DNA of 64,000 nt from Pedobacter arcticus A12 (GTDB lineage Bacteria; Bacteroidota; Bacteroidia; Sphingobacteriales; Sphingobacteriaceae). The position numbers and the translations under genes were made by a program. Every line of letters starts with the position of its first letter. Position 1 is the first letter of the stretch. Below, one piece after another: positions 1-8,694 of the stretch. Location: contig NZ_JH947127.1 in NCBI RefSeq assembly GCF_000302595.1, forward strand, positions 1 to 64,000, given 5' to 3'. The notes below the pieces were generated by a model. It ran no database searches. It had not been told where the DNA came from and saw only the letters and a list, made by a program, of their open reading frames with translations.

Positions 1-614
1 CGTTTGCGGAGTGCAAAGGTGTGGCTTTTTTATTTATCCCGCAAGAGATAACCTAACTTATTTCTTGATTTTTTATCCTTTTGCTGTAACTTGCTCTGTA
101 TCTGTACGTTTTTTTTTAACAGAAATGTAAAGAGGAAGGAAACGCTGGGCTAAAGGGTGGTTGTGGGCAATAATCCAACGTGGTGCTCTGGAGAACACCA
201 TAGATTTGAGACTGTTCATATATATTATATGGAATGGGAATCCTAATAGCGGAACGACGGGGATGCTGGTTCAATGGATGGAACTTTTTTTAATAAACGG
301 GATGGAAATGGATACCGGCCTGAGCGGTAGCTTTGTGTGCTTTGGACTGCGCCTAATGCTGTGTTGTGGGTGCGGGCGCTGGAGTGCAGTATGAATGGAC
401 AGCGCGGCTGCCGGCTGCCATGGAAAACGGAACGCTGTTTTTCTGGAAATTTTAACGACATCTTATCACTACTCTTTCATATATATATGAATGGTATTTA
501 AATTTCACTGTTTGTAAAAGCGATTTTCAGCGTTATATCATTTATTGCAAAACATGTAAATTCTTAGCTGGTTTTCCTTAAGATTGTATTGTTATAAATT
601 TTATAGATAAGATT
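1..614. other. Gene-free region with GC-rich repeat-like island
   Basis: I see no convincing gene here. The stretch from about 220 to 460 is clearly richer in G and C than the AT-rich DNA on both sides, and short open frames on both strands show no recognisable protein. A small hairpin with TGGTG and CACCA arms lies at 181-200. The island resembles the dispersed non-coding elements of Sphingobacteriaceae genomes, but that is recollection and not a search result. The AT-rich 480-614 would hold the promoter of the oxidoreductase gene; no clear TAnnTTTG box is visible. Confidence 0.45.
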
Positions 615-1628
615 ATGAAAGCGGTTGGTTTTAAAACATCATTAAATATTACAGACGAGAACAGCTTTGTTGAATTTGAATTGCCGATACCGAAACCGAC
701 TGGTTATGATCTTTTGATTAAGATTAAGGCGGTTGCTGTGAACCCGGTTGATTATAAAATAAGATTAAACAGTGCAAAGGATATTATTTTAGAAGACCCG
801 AAAATTATAGGCTGGGACGCTGTTGGTATAGTGGAGGAAGTTGGGGATTCGGTTTCCTTATTTAAAGTTGGCGATGAGGTTTTTTATGCTGGCGACATTA
901 CAAGACCTGGCTGCAATGCCGCATATCAACTTGTAGACGAGCGAATTGCAGGGAGGAAACCTGCTAATTTTAGTTATGAAGCTACTGCTGCTATGCCACT
1001 GACAAGTTTAACGGCTTGGGAAATTCTTTTTGATCGGATGAAAATAAGCCTTGATAAGGATGCTGGAAAATCGATTTTAATTATTGGTGGAGCTGGAGGT
1101 GTAGGTTCTATAGCTATACAATTGGCAAAGAAAATTGGCGGTTTAAAAGTTGTGGCTACGGCATCAAGACCTAAAACGAGAGATTGGTGCTTGAAATTGG
1201 GCGCTGATGCTGTTATTGACCATACCGACTTAATTGCTAATGCACAAAAAGCAGGCTATCCGAATTTTGATTATATCGCAGACTTTGTAGATTTAAACGC
1301 GTATTGGGATGTGATTGTTGAACTGATAAAACCACAAGGACATATTGCATCAATAACTGGCAGTAATGCTCCTATTGCTTTAAATAAACTAAAGACAAAG
1401 AGCGTATCCTTCTCGTGGGAGTTTATGTTTACTAGACCCATGTTTAAAACTGAAGATATGATTGCTCAACACCATATACTTACACAAATTAGTGAGTTAA
1501 TGCAAAAAGGTGTTATTAAGTCGGCGGTAAATACGGTAATGAACGGATTGAGCGTTGGGAATTTGAAAGAGGCTCACAGGCAACTGGAATCGGGAAAGAC
1601 TATTGGAAAAATTGTGATTTTGTTTTAA
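615..1628 (+). CDS. Zinc-type alcohol dehydrogenase-like / quinone oxidoreductase family protein
   Basis: This is a cytosolic medium-chain dehydrogenase/reductase of 337 residues, the normal length for the zinc-binding alcohol dehydrogenase family protein group. It would use NADPH to reduce quinones or activated carbonyls; the substrate cannot be read from sequence. The N-terminal GroES-like domain carries NPVDYK (43-48) and a GWDAVGIV stretch (66-73). The Rossmann nucleotide-binding loop GGAGGVGS lies at 158-165. The structural-zinc cysteine cluster is absent, as usual in the quinone-oxidoreductase branch. The gene stands alone and ends in a bidirectional terminator shared with the ferritin-like genes. 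Family assignment is secure, substrate unknown. Confidence 0.88.
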   Translation: MKAVGFKTSLNITDENSFVEFELPIPKPTGYDLLIKIKAVAVNPVDYKIRLNSAKDIILEDPKIIGWDAVGIVEEVGDSVSLFKVGDEVFYAGDITRPGCNAAYQLVDERIAGRKPANFSYEATAAMPLTSLTAWEILFDRMKISLDKDAGKSILIIGGAGGVGSIAIQLAKKIGGLKVVATASRPKTRDWCLKLGADAVIDHTDLIANAQKAGYPNFDYIADFVDLNAYWDVIVELIKPQGHIASITGSNAPIALNKLKTKSVSFSWEFMFTRPMFKTEDMIAQHHILTQISELMQKGVIKSAVNTVMNGLSVGNLKEAHRQLESGKTIGKIVILF

Positions 1629-1635
1629 AGTAAAA

Positions 1636-1663
1636 AAGAGGCGAAAACAAATTTTCGCCTCTT
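1636..1663. terminator. Bidirectional rho-independent terminator
   Basis: A perfect 12-bp stem (AAGAGGCGAAAA with TTTTCGCCTCTT) and a 4-nt CAAA loop sit between two convergent genes. A-rich sequence on the left and T-rich sequence on the right allow termination in both directions, for the oxidoreductase gene on + and the ferritin-like gene on -. Confidence 0.88.
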
Positions 1664-1684
1664 CTGATAATTATTTATGTCGTA

Positions 1685-2548
1685 CTATTTTACAATAAAC
1701 AAGTTTGCAATATCTAAAACTGCTTGTGTTGTTAAAGGCTCGTCAAAAGCCTCAACTGCTGCTGAGTATGATATTTTCGAGCCTGGCGTTGCTCCTGTTA
1801 AAGTAGTGATATCTACTGTAGCTTGCATTTTATTATTCTCGCCCATGTAAGTTGCATTAACCGCGGAAACACCAGAATCATTAAAGTTATTAGCATCTCC
1901 GGTAATCCAAGGTTTAAGATTTACTAAATCTCCACCTGTAGCTCTTCTCATTTGACGAATGTGAGAGGCATGACGAGCTTCTACAGAATGGATAGAAAGT
2001 GCTGCAGTTAACACTACTTTATTCCCAATTAAGTTTGGCGCTTGACCTTTATACGCTCTAACACCCGTATCTTCAAAAGCTTGTGAAACTGCTAAGAAAG
2101 TTCCGTAGTTAGAAAAAACAGTTGGAAAAGTTCCCTTTGCCGTAAAATCGAAAGTTGGTTTTGAAACAGCTGTCACTTTTAAAGCTGCTAATGTGTCTTT
2201 CAAGAACTTAACATGCGCATTCTCATCATCTCTAATTCTCTGCAAAGCAGCTAATGCTGGTCCAGCGGGGATTAATGCTAACAAAGCTGGTGAATTAAGT
2301 GCAGTTGTGTAAAATTCTGCCTCAAGATATTCAAGTGTTAACGCAAAATTTAATACATCGCCTACAGAACTGCTGGTTTGAGCGCTAGCTTTGTTAAACA
2401 TTGACCCCATTGCAAAAGGCAATGCAGAAAGTGCTACTTTAGACCCAAAACTGGTGATGTTTTTAATCACGTCTCTTCTTGGACTTATTTTATCTGTAAT
2501 TTCAGGATCAATTGCTTCAATGTCCTTTAATATATTTAAAAAATTCAT
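1685..2548 (-). CDS. Ferritin-like domain protein, exported (Ferritin_2 type)
   Basis: This 287-residue protein has a ferritin-like four-helix domain of the Ferritin_2 (desiccation-related) type. A twin-arginine-like stretch (SPRRDVIKN, about 22-30) before a hydrophobic segment ending ASAQ suggests Tat export to the periplasm. Possible di-metal ligands are in EYLEAEFY (helix 1), DDENAH (helix 2) and SVEARHASH (helix 4). Members are presumed to bind iron or manganese and counter oxidative or drying stress, but their reaction is unknown. It lies 10 bp downstream of a second, divergent copy of the same family on the same strand, so the two are probably one transcript. Its C-terminus is longer than that of its partner. 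Confidence 0.85.
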   Translation of the reverse strand: MNFLNILKDIEAIDPEITDKISPRRDVIKNITSFGSKVALSALPFAMGSMFNKASAQTSSSVGDVLNFALTLEYLEAEFYTTALNSPALLALIPAGPALAALQRIRDDENAHVKFLKDTLAALKVTAVSKPTFDFTAKGTFPTVFSNYGTFLAVSQAFEDTGVRAYKGQAPNLIGNKVVLTAALSIHSVEARHASHIRQMRRATGGDLVNLKPWITGDANNFNDSGVSAVNATYMGENNKMQATVDITTLTGATPGSKISYSAAVEAFDEPLTTQAVLDIANLFIVK

Positions 2549-2558
2549 GTGGTTCTAA

Positions 2559-3263
2559 TTAAGAAGGTAAATTACTTGCGTTAATTTGTGATTTAATATA
2601 GGTTTTTGCGATGCCTAAAACTTCCATCGGAGTACGACTTTTATCAAGTCCGTTAGCATCCACAACATCTGAACCAGCAAAACTACCAGGGGTAATTAAA
2701 TCTCTAATGTAAGCGGCGTGGCGAGCTTCAACAGATACTATTTTTCCGGCTATTGTAAGGTAAGCACCATTTTTTAGCAGATAACCTGCTCCGTTATACG
2801 CAGAAACCCCTAGATCTTCGAAAGCTTTAGAAGCACCTAGAACACTTGTTCTACTTGTGAAATCTATTGAAGAAAAGTCAACCTCTAAAGATGGGATGGC
2901 ATTGCTTCCTAAAACTGCCTTAAAAAACTCTCTGTGAGCAATCTCATGATCGCGTATATCTGTAAAGAGCGCTATTTCTGCAGATGGGATGTCTTTATAA
3001 AAAGACGCAGCCACTTTGGTGTAAAAAGCAGCTTCCAACTGCTCTAAAGCATACGCGTAATTTAAAATACCAATGTCTCCGGAACCTAAGTTGATTCCTT
3101 TATTGAAATCGTTGTTATCTTTTTTGCATCCCGCAGCTACTAAAGCTAAGCCTGCTGCACTTGCGCCAGCGTAAGTTAAAAAATTACGTCGTTGCATTTT
3201 TTTAGACAAAAATGAATCATTTTCAGTCTGCTGTTCTTGGTCGGGGGTTTCAAAAATTTTCAT
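2559..3263 (-). CDS. Ferritin-like domain lipoprotein (Ferritin_2 type)
   Basis: A 234-residue member of the same ferritin-like family as its downstream neighbour, and the first gene of the pair. The sequence MQRRNFLTYAG followed by a hydrophobic run ending ALVAAGC reads as a twin-arginine signal with a lipobox cysteine, so the mature protein is probably a Tat-exported lipoprotein. The ferritin ligand motifs recur as ALEQLEAAFY, RDHEIAHREF and SVEARHAAYIR. Some 22 residues precede the RR motif; the internal methionine of MQRRNF is an alternative start. Such tandem pairs are common in Bacteroidota and may form a hetero-oligomer, which is inference. Confidence 0.85.
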   Translation of the reverse strand: MKIFETPDQEQQTENDSFLSKKMQRRNFLTYAGASAAGLALVAAGCKKDNNDFNKGINLGSGDIGILNYAYALEQLEAAFYTKVAASFYKDIPSAEIALFTDIRDHEIAHREFFKAVLGSNAIPSLEVDFSSIDFTSRTSVLGASKAFEDLGVSAYNGAGYLLKNGAYLTIAGKIVSVEARHAAYIRDLITPGSFAGSDVVDANGLDKSRTPMEVLGIAKTYIKSQINASNLPS

Positions 3264-3514
3264 AATAAATTAATTTAGTTGAACAAATTGTTTGATGATT
3301 GTAAAAACGAAGTATTTTGACACTTGGATTTCAGTTTTTCTAATTATTTTGATATGAACCAACTAGAGAATGTTGAGATTTCATAAAAACCATCATTCAT
3401 AGCATGGTAAGCGATAATCTGAGAGTTAAACTTGATGATAAATAAAATAATAGAATCTCTATTAGAGCTTTCGAATTCAACTAAAACAATTAAATCTGCT
3501 TAACTTGCGGACAA

Positions 3515-5197
3515 ATGGAGAACAAAGAAATTTCTAAAAAATTCAAACTTTTAGGTCAGCTAATGGAGCTGAACGGAGAAAACCCTTTTAAGATAAAATC
3601 TATCAATAACGCATCTTTTAAAATTGACAAACTCCCTTTTAAGTTGAAGGATAAAGCGGTTAATGAATTAGAAAACATTGAAGGTATCGGAAAAAGTACA
3701 GCTTCAAAAATCGTAGAACTGTTAACAGCTGGCAACATTGCTGAGTTGGACGCTTTAATCGACAATACGCCAGAAGGTATATTGGAAATGATGACCATTA
3801 AAGGTTTGGGGCCAAAAAAAGTTAAAGTTGTTTGGGAAGAACTAGGAATTGAAAATGTTGGAGAGTTATATTACGCTTGTAACGAAAACCGACTGATTGA
3901 AGCTAAAGGTTTTGGTTTAAAAACACAGGAAGACATTAAAAAAGCCATTGAGTTTAAAATGGCAAATGCAGGGCGGTTTCTTTATGCGAAGATTGAAAAG
4001 ACTGCGGAAGCCTACCGCTTACAATTTGAAAAGACTTTAACAAAAACAGATAAAAATGCCAAGGTTTTAATCTCTGGCGAACTGAGACGGAAATGCGAAA
4101 TTATTGAATCGTTATCGTACCTGATGGTAAGTACTGAATCTATTTCGGTTATCACATCATTATTTGATACGGAAGTGTTTGAAGTTTCATGTGTGGGAAA
4201 CCAGGTGAATCTGAAAGACCAAACAGGTTTAAATATAGCAGTTGAACTATGTACGCCAAGCGATGAAATATTCAAATTATTTGAGACTACGGGCTGTGAA
4301 GAACATGTTATAAGAGTTAAGGCACTTTTACAGGGGGAAACTGACTTTACTAGCGAAGAGGAATTATACCAAACAGCTGGGATGCAGTTTATAGCTCCAG
4401 AATTAAGAGAAAACAGCAACGAAGTTGAAAAAGCATTGAGAAACCAAATTCCAGATTTGATTGAATATTCGGATTTGAGAGGCGTGTTACACAACCACAG
4501 CACTTGGAGTGACGGAATTCATACTGTAAAAGAAATGGCTTTGTATTGTCGCGATGTTTTGAAATTAGAGTATCTAGGCATCTCTGACCATTCGAAAAGC
4601 GCAGGTTATGCAGGCGGACTAAGTATTGAACGCGTTTTACAACAACATAAAGAAATTGATACGTTAAACAAAGAGCTTGCGCCGTTTAAGATATTTAAGG
4701 GCATTGAATCTGACATTCTAAGCAACGGAAGTCTTGATTATCCCGAAGAAATTCTAAAAAAATTCGATTTCGTGGTTGCTTCTATTCACTCGGCCATGAA
4801 AATGGATGAGGAAAAAGCAACCGAACGTTTAATTAAAGCTATTGAAAATCCATATACCACCATTTTAGGTCATCCAACGGGCAGACTGTTATTGAGTAGA
4901 GCTGGTTATCCAATCAATTATCAAAAAATAATAGATGCATGTGAGGAAAACAATGTGGTAATAGAAATTAATGCAAACCCGTTAAGACTTGATTTAGATT
5001 GGCGGTGGCATCAATACGCTTTAGAAAAAGGGGTTTTATTGGCTGTTAATCCAGATGCACACAGAAATGAAGGTTTTATGGATATGCAGTATGGGATTTA
5101 TGTTGGTAGAAAAGGAGGATTGAGTAAGGAAAAGTGTTTAAATTCTTTTAGTTTAGCTGAAATTTCAAACTTTTTTGAGCAGAAGAAATCTCATTAA
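3515..5197 (+). CDS. polX: PolX-like protein: degenerate polymerase domain, intact PHP nuclease domain
   Basis: A 560-residue cytosolic protein with the family-X DNA polymerase plus PHP architecture and the length usual for bacterial PolX. Residues 1-150 hold helix-hairpin-helix DNA-binding repeats (GIGKSTASK, GLGPKKVK). In the nucleotidyltransferase core, the segment that normally reads GSxRR...DxD reads GELRR...SLS (188-201), and the third aspartate aligns with Glu244. DNA synthesis is therefore probably lost. The PHP domain keeps its metal ligands: H326/H328, D333, H359, E398, H425, H453, D514/H516. The protein is thus more likely a nuclease or repair factor than a polymerase. DUF4254 and a GT9 gene follow closely. 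Confidence 0.87.
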   Translation: MENKEISKKFKLLGQLMELNGENPFKIKSINNASFKIDKLPFKLKDKAVNELENIEGIGKSTASKIVELLTAGNIAELDALIDNTPEGILEMMTIKGLGPKKVKVVWEELGIENVGELYYACNENRLIEAKGFGLKTQEDIKKAIEFKMANAGRFLYAKIEKTAEAYRLQFEKTLTKTDKNAKVLISGELRRKCEIIESLSYLMVSTESISVITSLFDTEVFEVSCVGNQVNLKDQTGLNIAVELCTPSDEIFKLFETTGCEEHVIRVKALLQGETDFTSEEELYQTAGMQFIAPELRENSNEVEKALRNQIPDLIEYSDLRGVLHNHSTWSDGIHTVKEMALYCRDVLKLEYLGISDHSKSAGYAGGLSIERVLQQHKEIDTLNKELAPFKIFKGIESDILSNGSLDYPEEILKKFDFVVASIHSAMKMDEEKATERLIKAIENPYTTILGHPTGRLLLSRAGYPINYQKIIDACEENNVVIEINANPLRLDLDWRWHQYALEKGVLLAVNPDAHRNEGFMDMQYGIYVGRKGGLSKEKCLNSFSLAEISNFFEQKKSH

Positions 5198-5219
5198 CTA
5201 ACAATACATTCTATTAAAA

Positions 5220-5837
5220 ATGATTAGCAATCTTTGTAACCAAATATTTGAACAGTGTATAAATGACTATCATGTAAAAAATGAGATTGATTTTGAGCTG
5301 GTAAATCCTTACCAAACTGCTACAATCGAATTTCTTTTATATAAAAAAAATTGGATAGACACCGCCCAATGGCACATGGAAGACGTTGTAAGAAATCCAA
5401 AAATTGATTGTAGTGAAGGCTTGAAATGGAAACGAAGGATTGACGCTTCTAACCAAGAAAGAACAGACTTGGTTGAATATATAGACAGTTATTTTCTTGA
5501 ACGCTTTAAAGGTGCCGAACCAAAGGCAACGGCAAAAGTAAACACTGAAAGCCCCGCTTGGGCGATTGACAGATTATCTATTTTGGCGTTGAAAATATTT
5601 CATATGCGTGAGGAAGCAGAAAGAACTGGCGCAAGTGAACAGCACAGAGCAAGTTGCGGTGAAAAACTTTCCGTTTTATTACAACAACGAACAGACTTAT
5701 CGCAATCCATTGACGAGTTGCTTAGCGACATTGAAAATGGAGACAAGTATATGAAGGTTTACAAACAATTAAAAATGTACAACGACCCCAATTTAAATCC
5801 GATCTTGTATAACCTAAATAAAGAAAAAAATGGATAA
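5220..5837 (+). CDS. DUF4254 domain-containing protein
   Basis: A 205-residue cytosolic helical protein matching the DUF4254 family of Bacteroidota. The function is not established. The family signature is in the C-terminal half, with AIDRLSILALKIFHM followed by a long helix of alternating charged residues, predicted coiled-coil-like. It begins 22 bp after the PolX-like gene and overlaps the GT9 glycosyltransferase gene by 8 bp, so the last two genes are translationally coupled. That pairing is common in the phylum and suggests a role in lipopolysaccharide or other heptose/sugar transfer, but this is context only. Confidence 0.85.
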   Translation: MISNLCNQIFEQCINDYHVKNEIDFELVNPYQTATIEFLLYKKNWIDTAQWHMEDVVRNPKIDCSEGLKWKRRIDASNQERTDLVEYIDSYFLERFKGAEPKATAKVNTESPAWAIDRLSILALKIFHMREEAERTGASEQHRASCGEKLSVLLQQRTDLSQSIDELLSDIENGDKYMKVYKQLKMYNDPNLNPILYNLNKEKNG

Positions 5838-6867
5838 AAGGCGTAAAGTCCTTATTATTCGATTTTCGGCGATGGGAGATGTTGCTATGACAGCTCCCAT
5901 CGTTAAACAAATAGCAGAACAAAATATTGACATTGAGTTTGTCTACTTAAGTAGGCCGCTTTTTGAACCTTTTTTCGCTAACATACCCAACCTAACTTTC
6001 TATCCTTTTAATCCGAAACTTTATAAAGGTTTAGGTGGATTATTTCGCCTTTATTGGCAATTAAAGAAACTACACGTTACTGAAGTTGCCGACCTACATT
6101 TTAATTTAAGATCGCGGATTATTAGTTTCTTTTTTAAAGCAAACGGTCTTAAAGTAGCGCATTTAGATAAAGGTAGAGCAGAAAAAAAGGACTTAACAGC
6201 CAAACATAATAAAGTTCTGAAACAGCTTAAACCTATGTGGCTTCGCTATCTCGAGGTTTTTGAACATTTGGGAATGAAAACAAGCCTTGTAAACGGGCTT
6301 AGCAAAGCCAAGAGCGAATCTATTTCTGAAATTGTAGAAGCTTTAACCGGAAAAAAAGGTGTTGAAAATTGGGTAGGCGTGTCACCTTTTGCACAACACT
6401 TACAGAAAGTTTATCCCATTGATAAAATGGAAGAAGTTGTCAGGTTTTTGGATGGCCAAAACATCCGCACTTTTATTTTTGGTGGCGGGACTGACGAAAA
6501 AACTATCGGAGAGAGGTGGCAAACAAGCTACCCTAACTGTGTTTCAGTGATTGGGGAAATAAAACTGAAAGAAGAATTGAATTTAATAGCTCAACTTGAC
6601 GTGATGATTAGCATGGACTCTGCAGGCATGCACCTTGCGTCGTTAAAAAACACAGAAGTAGTTTCGGTTTGGGGTGCAACACACCCATTTGCTGGTTTTT
6701 TAGGATTTGGACAGCGTGAAAGCAATTGCGTACAAGCCGATATATCATGTAGACCTTGTTCTGTATACGGAAACAAGCCTTGTTTTAGAGGCGACATCGC
6801 TTGTATGCAACTAATCGATCCAAAACACATAATTGATAAAACACTGCAAATACTTAAAAAACGCTGA
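5830..6867 (+). CDS. Glycosyltransferase family 9 (heptosyltransferase-like)
   Basis: A 345-residue GT9 enzyme, likely acting on the inner face of the cytoplasmic membrane in lipopolysaccharide core assembly with a nucleotide-activated heptose or similar sugar. The N-terminal strand KVLIIRFSAMGDVAMT is the typical GT9 start. The donor-binding half shows FGGGTDEKT, then MDSAGMHLASL and VVSVWGATHP, the conserved (D/M)SAxxHLA element. A C-terminal cysteine group (CRPCSVYGNKPC) is usual in the Bacteroidota branch. Its start lies inside the end of the DUF4254 gene. Acceptor and donor cannot be told from sequence. Confidence 0.88.
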   Translation: MDKRRKVLIIRFSAMGDVAMTAPIVKQIAEQNIDIEFVYLSRPLFEPFFANIPNLTFYPFNPKLYKGLGGLFRLYWQLKKLHVTEVADLHFNLRSRIISFFFKANGLKVAHLDKGRAEKKDLTAKHNKVLKQLKPMWLRYLEVFEHLGMKTSLVNGLSKAKSESISEIVEALTGKKGVENWVGVSPFAQHLQKVYPIDKMEEVVRFLDGQNIRTFIFGGGTDEKTIGERWQTSYPNCVSVIGEIKLKEELNLIAQLDVMISMDSAGMHLASLKNTEVVSVWGATHPFAGFLGFGQRESNCVQADISCRPCSVYGNKPCFRGDIACMQLIDPKHIIDKTLQILKKR

Positions 6868-7062
6868 TAAAACGCTACTACTAGTAGGTCATTCTAAGGC
6901 TAATTACGCCAATATAACTTTTAGGAATTTTAACACATCCTTAAATTTTTATGGCTTAAAAAACAGTTATGGAATGGTTGATCGTAGTTAGATACAAAAC
7001 TTATTATTGAAATTGGTGAGTTTTGCAAATAGTATTAATTAAAAACAATAAATTTTTATCCA

Positions 7063-8184
7063 ATGAATTTAGGTTTTGATGCAAAACGTTTATACCACAA
7101 CACGACAGGTTTAGGTAATTATAGCCGAGATTTGATAAGGATTTTAACAGAATATTACCCAGAAAACACCTATCAATTATTTAATCCTAAAAAAGGAAAA
7201 CATAAGCTTTTTACATCAAATACAAGTAGTATAATAGAAAGGAATCCAGAGGACTTCATCTCTAGATCGATTCCTTCATTTTGGAGATCTTCAGGAATAA
7301 AAAATGACCTTAAAAAACATGAAATCGATCTCTTTCATGGTCTATCTGGAGAACTCCCTTTTGGAATTACAAAAACAAATATTAAATCTGTTGTCACTAT
7401 CCATGATTTAATATTCATAAGATATCCTCATCTTTTTAAATATATAGACAGAAAAACTTATTTAAAAAAATTTTCGTACGCGGCAAAAAATTCAAATAAA
7501 ATAATAGCCATTAGTGAACAAACCAAATTAGATATTATCGATTTTTTAGGGATTAATGAAGATAAAATTGAAGTAATTTATCAAGGTTGTCATCCTGCAT
7601 TCAAGAAAGAGGAAAACAAACAAGAACAAAATAGTTTAATACTCAAATTAGGTTTACCTAAAGATTTTATTTTAAACGTAGGAACAATAGAAGCTCGTAA
7701 AAATGTGTTTAATGTAGTTAAATCTATTAAAGACCTAGATGTTCCATTAGTTATTATAGGGAAAGAAACAAATTACAGCAATGAGATTTATAAATACGTT
7801 GCACAAAATAATTTAACAAAAAGAGTTATTTTTCTAAAAGGTATTTCTATGAACGATTTAGCGTTGATATATAAATCTGCTAAAGCGTTTGTGTATCCAT
7901 CTCTTTTCGAAGGCTTTGGTATTCCAATTATAGAAGCTCTTTATTCAAAAACCCCAGTAATTATTACTGCTGACGGTGTTTTTCCAGAAGCTGGTGGTCC
8001 TAGCTCCTATTATGTTGATCCAAATAATATTGATGAACTTACTCATGCGATTAAAGATGTACTTTCCAATAGTGAATTAAGCTCCAATATGGTTAAAGAC
8101 GGTTTTAGATTTGTTCAAAAATTTAATGATGATGTTATTGCTAAACAAATGAATGATCTTTATACAAAAGTTTCAAATCAGTAA
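7063..8184 (+). CDS. Glycosyltransferase family 4 (GT1-superfamily)
   Basis: A 373-residue retaining GT-B glycosyltransferase, cytosolic or membrane-associated, probably building a surface polysaccharide. The N-terminal GLGNYSRDL loop and the acceptor-domain VTIHDLIF are typical. The donor domain shows NVGTIEARKN and the paired glutamates of FEGFGIPIIE (E283, E291). It stands alone on + with 195 bp before it; its 3' end is followed directly by a MITE-like element and by the remnant of another glycan-modification gene. The locus is very AT-rich even for this genome, a usual feature of exchangeable glycan genes. Confidence 0.85.
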   Translation: MNLGFDAKRLYHNTTGLGNYSRDLIRILTEYYPENTYQLFNPKKGKHKLFTSNTSSIIERNPEDFISRSIPSFWRSSGIKNDLKKHEIDLFHGLSGELPFGITKTNIKSVVTIHDLIFIRYPHLFKYIDRKTYLKKFSYAAKNSNKIIAISEQTKLDIIDFLGINEDKIEVIYQGCHPAFKKEENKQEQNSLILKLGLPKDFILNVGTIEARKNVFNVVKSIKDLDVPLVIIGKETNYSNEIYKYVAQNNLTKRVIFLKGISMNDLALIYKSAKAFVYPSLFEGFGIPIIEALYSKTPVIITADGVFPEAGGPSSYYVDPNNIDELTHAIKDVLSNSELSSNMVKDGFRFVQKFNDDVIAKQMNDLYTKVSNQ

Positions 8185-8190
8185 TACTTT

Positions 8191-8312
8191 AAGAGCCTGT
8201 TTAAAATTTATCTAATAATTTGTTTATGCATATTTTTTTCTACAAAATTTGACTTGTTTCGCTCAAAAATAACCTATAACCATTTTTACAATACAAATTT
8301 AAACAGGTTCTT
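8191..8312. mobile_element. MITE-like element with terminal inverted repeats
   Basis: The left end AAGAGCCTGTTTAAAATTT (8191-8209) is the inverse of the right end AAATTTAAACAGGTTCTT (8295-8312), with one indel and one mismatch. The 122-bp body has no open frame. The arrangement fits a miniature inverted-repeat transposable element. The GAGCCTGTTTAAA end resembles insertion-sequence ends I recall from Bacteroidota, but no parent element is in the window. I cannot define a clear target-site duplication. Confidence 0.65.
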
Positions 8313-8315
8313 ATT

Positions 8316-8660
8316 CTAGTTTTTACAGTTTCTTAAAATGTAGGATGAGAAATTATTTATTTTTTTTGGAGTAGCATAAATATTGATTGTGTGCTTAAAT
8401 CTTAACATATCAGTATTTCTATCAAGTTTTTCTACAACAGCGTTAATATCGAAACCCTCAAAATAAAAGATATCATAACCGTTCTCACAAATCACATCGT
8501 ACAGCTCGGTTTTAGTTTCGTCGCTTGCTTTTCCAAAACTTTCTGTTATAATAACAGGTTTGCATTCTTGTATTAAATCCGTAATCGATTTAATAATTTG
8601 TCTGATAACAACTATTTGAAATATTGATATTTTGAAATTTGATATAATAAATAACCTATC
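8316..8660 (-). pseudogene. Remnant of an FkbM-type methyltransferase (C-terminal part)
   Basis: Reading the minus strand gives an open stretch of 114 codons with no start, ending at a TAG at 8316. The last ~95 residues look like the C-terminus of an FkbM-family SAM-dependent methyltransferase: ECKPVIITESFGKASDE, then GYDIFYFEGFD, then DMLRFKHTINIYATP. The SAM-binding Rossmann part that should precede it is absent and the frame closes with a stop. The MITE-like element ends 3 bp beyond the stop codon. I infer a truncated, non-functional gene of a glycan cluster. The family call rests on remembered motifs. Confidence 0.55.
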
Positions 8661-8694
8661 TTAAAAACAGATAAGCTATTTAGCCTTAATTATT

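Noticed and set aside
161-461. Short open frames on both strands in the GC-rich island
   Set aside because: Their translations show no protein-like pattern, they overlap one another on opposite strands, and the region looks like a non-coding repeat.
4012-4503. 163-codon frame on the minus strand
   Set aside because: Antisense shadow of the PolX-like gene with low-complexity serine-rich translation.
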